A DNA stretch of 64,000 bases from Litoditis marina (lineage: Eukaryota > Nematoda > Chromadorea > Rhabditida > Rhabditidae): the NCBI GenBank assembly GCA_964036275.1, contig OZ038436.1:18255904-18319903 (forward strand), given 5' to 3'. The notes under the pieces were generated by a model that saw only the letters and a program-made list of their open reading frames with translations, was not told the origin of the DNA and did not search any database. Position 1 is the stretch's first letter, and each line of letters opens with the position of its first letter. The position numbers and the translations under genes are program-made. Below, in pieces: positions 63,629 to 64,000 of the stretch.

Positions 63629-64000
63629 TCATCAACTAAAATGTTGAACACTAATAGAAATTGAATAATTTGGTGGAAAGTGTGAAAGTCTTTTTCCAAA
63701 ACTGAAATTCTTCTTCTGGCGCTCGAACCAGGCGCCAGATGGCGCTAAAACCCAAACTCACGACAGCGTCAATGGAATCGTCTGAAATTCGGTACACTAA
63801 ATAACTATCACATGGCAAGTAAGATGCTCAATCTGAAAATCAAAAAAAGTTCTGTTGGCATTGTGCGCTGGCGCCAATTGGCGCCAAAGTTGGAAAAATA
63901 TCAGTTATCGTCAATCAAACTGTTTCAAGTTAACAGATATTGAATATTCCAATGTGAAATAAAGATCCACAAATTCAAAATCGAATTTATCGTCTGGCTC
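63629..64000. other. Flank without gene
   Basis: Degenerate GGCGCC-type repeat fragments (63717-63750, 63868-63890) and AT-rich DNA. No ORF or RNA gene seen. Confidence 0.6.

Overview
ORGANISM. The window is eukaryotic and looks like a Caenorhabditis-type nematode. It has short introns with TTTCAG/TTNCAG acceptors, AT-rich intergenic DNA, many small inverted-repeat elements, a spliced protein tyrosine phosphatase (PTP) gene and copies of a Major Sperm Protein (MSP) gene. No species can be named from the sequence alone.

LAYOUT. About 62.9 kb of the 64 kb is one 10.5-12.3 kb unit repeated over and over. Using MSP exon 1 as an arbitrary boundary: U1 1-10470 (+), U2 10471-22777 (+), U3 partial 22778-23668 (+), U4 inverted 23686-37563 (-), U5 partial 37565-39613 (+), U6 39614-51120 (+), U7 51121-62026 (+), U8 partial 62027-62914 (+), then a non-unit flank 62915-64000. 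Shared indels sort the full units into two types: A (U1, U7) and B (U2, inverted U4, U6). The order is A-B-(inverted B)-B-A, with two inversion junctions near 23668-23689 and 37559-37565.

CONTENT OF A UNIT, in unit orientation. (1) An MSP pseudogene on the opposite strand, two exons, with a GA/CT-repeat-filled intron that spans the unit boundary. (2) About 1.1 kb with no recognised gene. (3) A doubtful minus-strand ORF broken by a poly-G run. (4) A gene of unknown family ending in a Lys/Asp-rich tail; type B only, replaced in type A by a tRNA-derived SINE-like insert. (5) A 447-bp inverted-repeat (MITE-like) element. (6) A nine-exon PTP-domain gene, with a poly-C/poly-G inverted-repeat element in its second intron. 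(7) A dispersed repeat carrying a 7-bp minisatellite of about 0, 70, 73, 30 or 165 units depending on the copy. (8) A roughly 157-bp tandem repeat. (9) Small ORFs and a tRNA-like relic, then the next MSP pseudogene.

INTERPRETATION. MSP genes, and many of the expanded worm PTPs, are expressed in sperm, so this is best read as a sperm-gene amplicon with palindromic arms of about 14 kb. All complete MSP copies share the same disabling lesions, so they were dead before the amplification. The PTP copies are mostly open, but the U7 copy has a nonsense codon, and A and B types differ by one base in the first recognised exon. The long open frames over the 7-bp minisatellite and the GA tracts are artefacts of repeat periodicity. 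I could not run alignments or expression searches; family calls rest on motif recognition and exon phase checks by eye.
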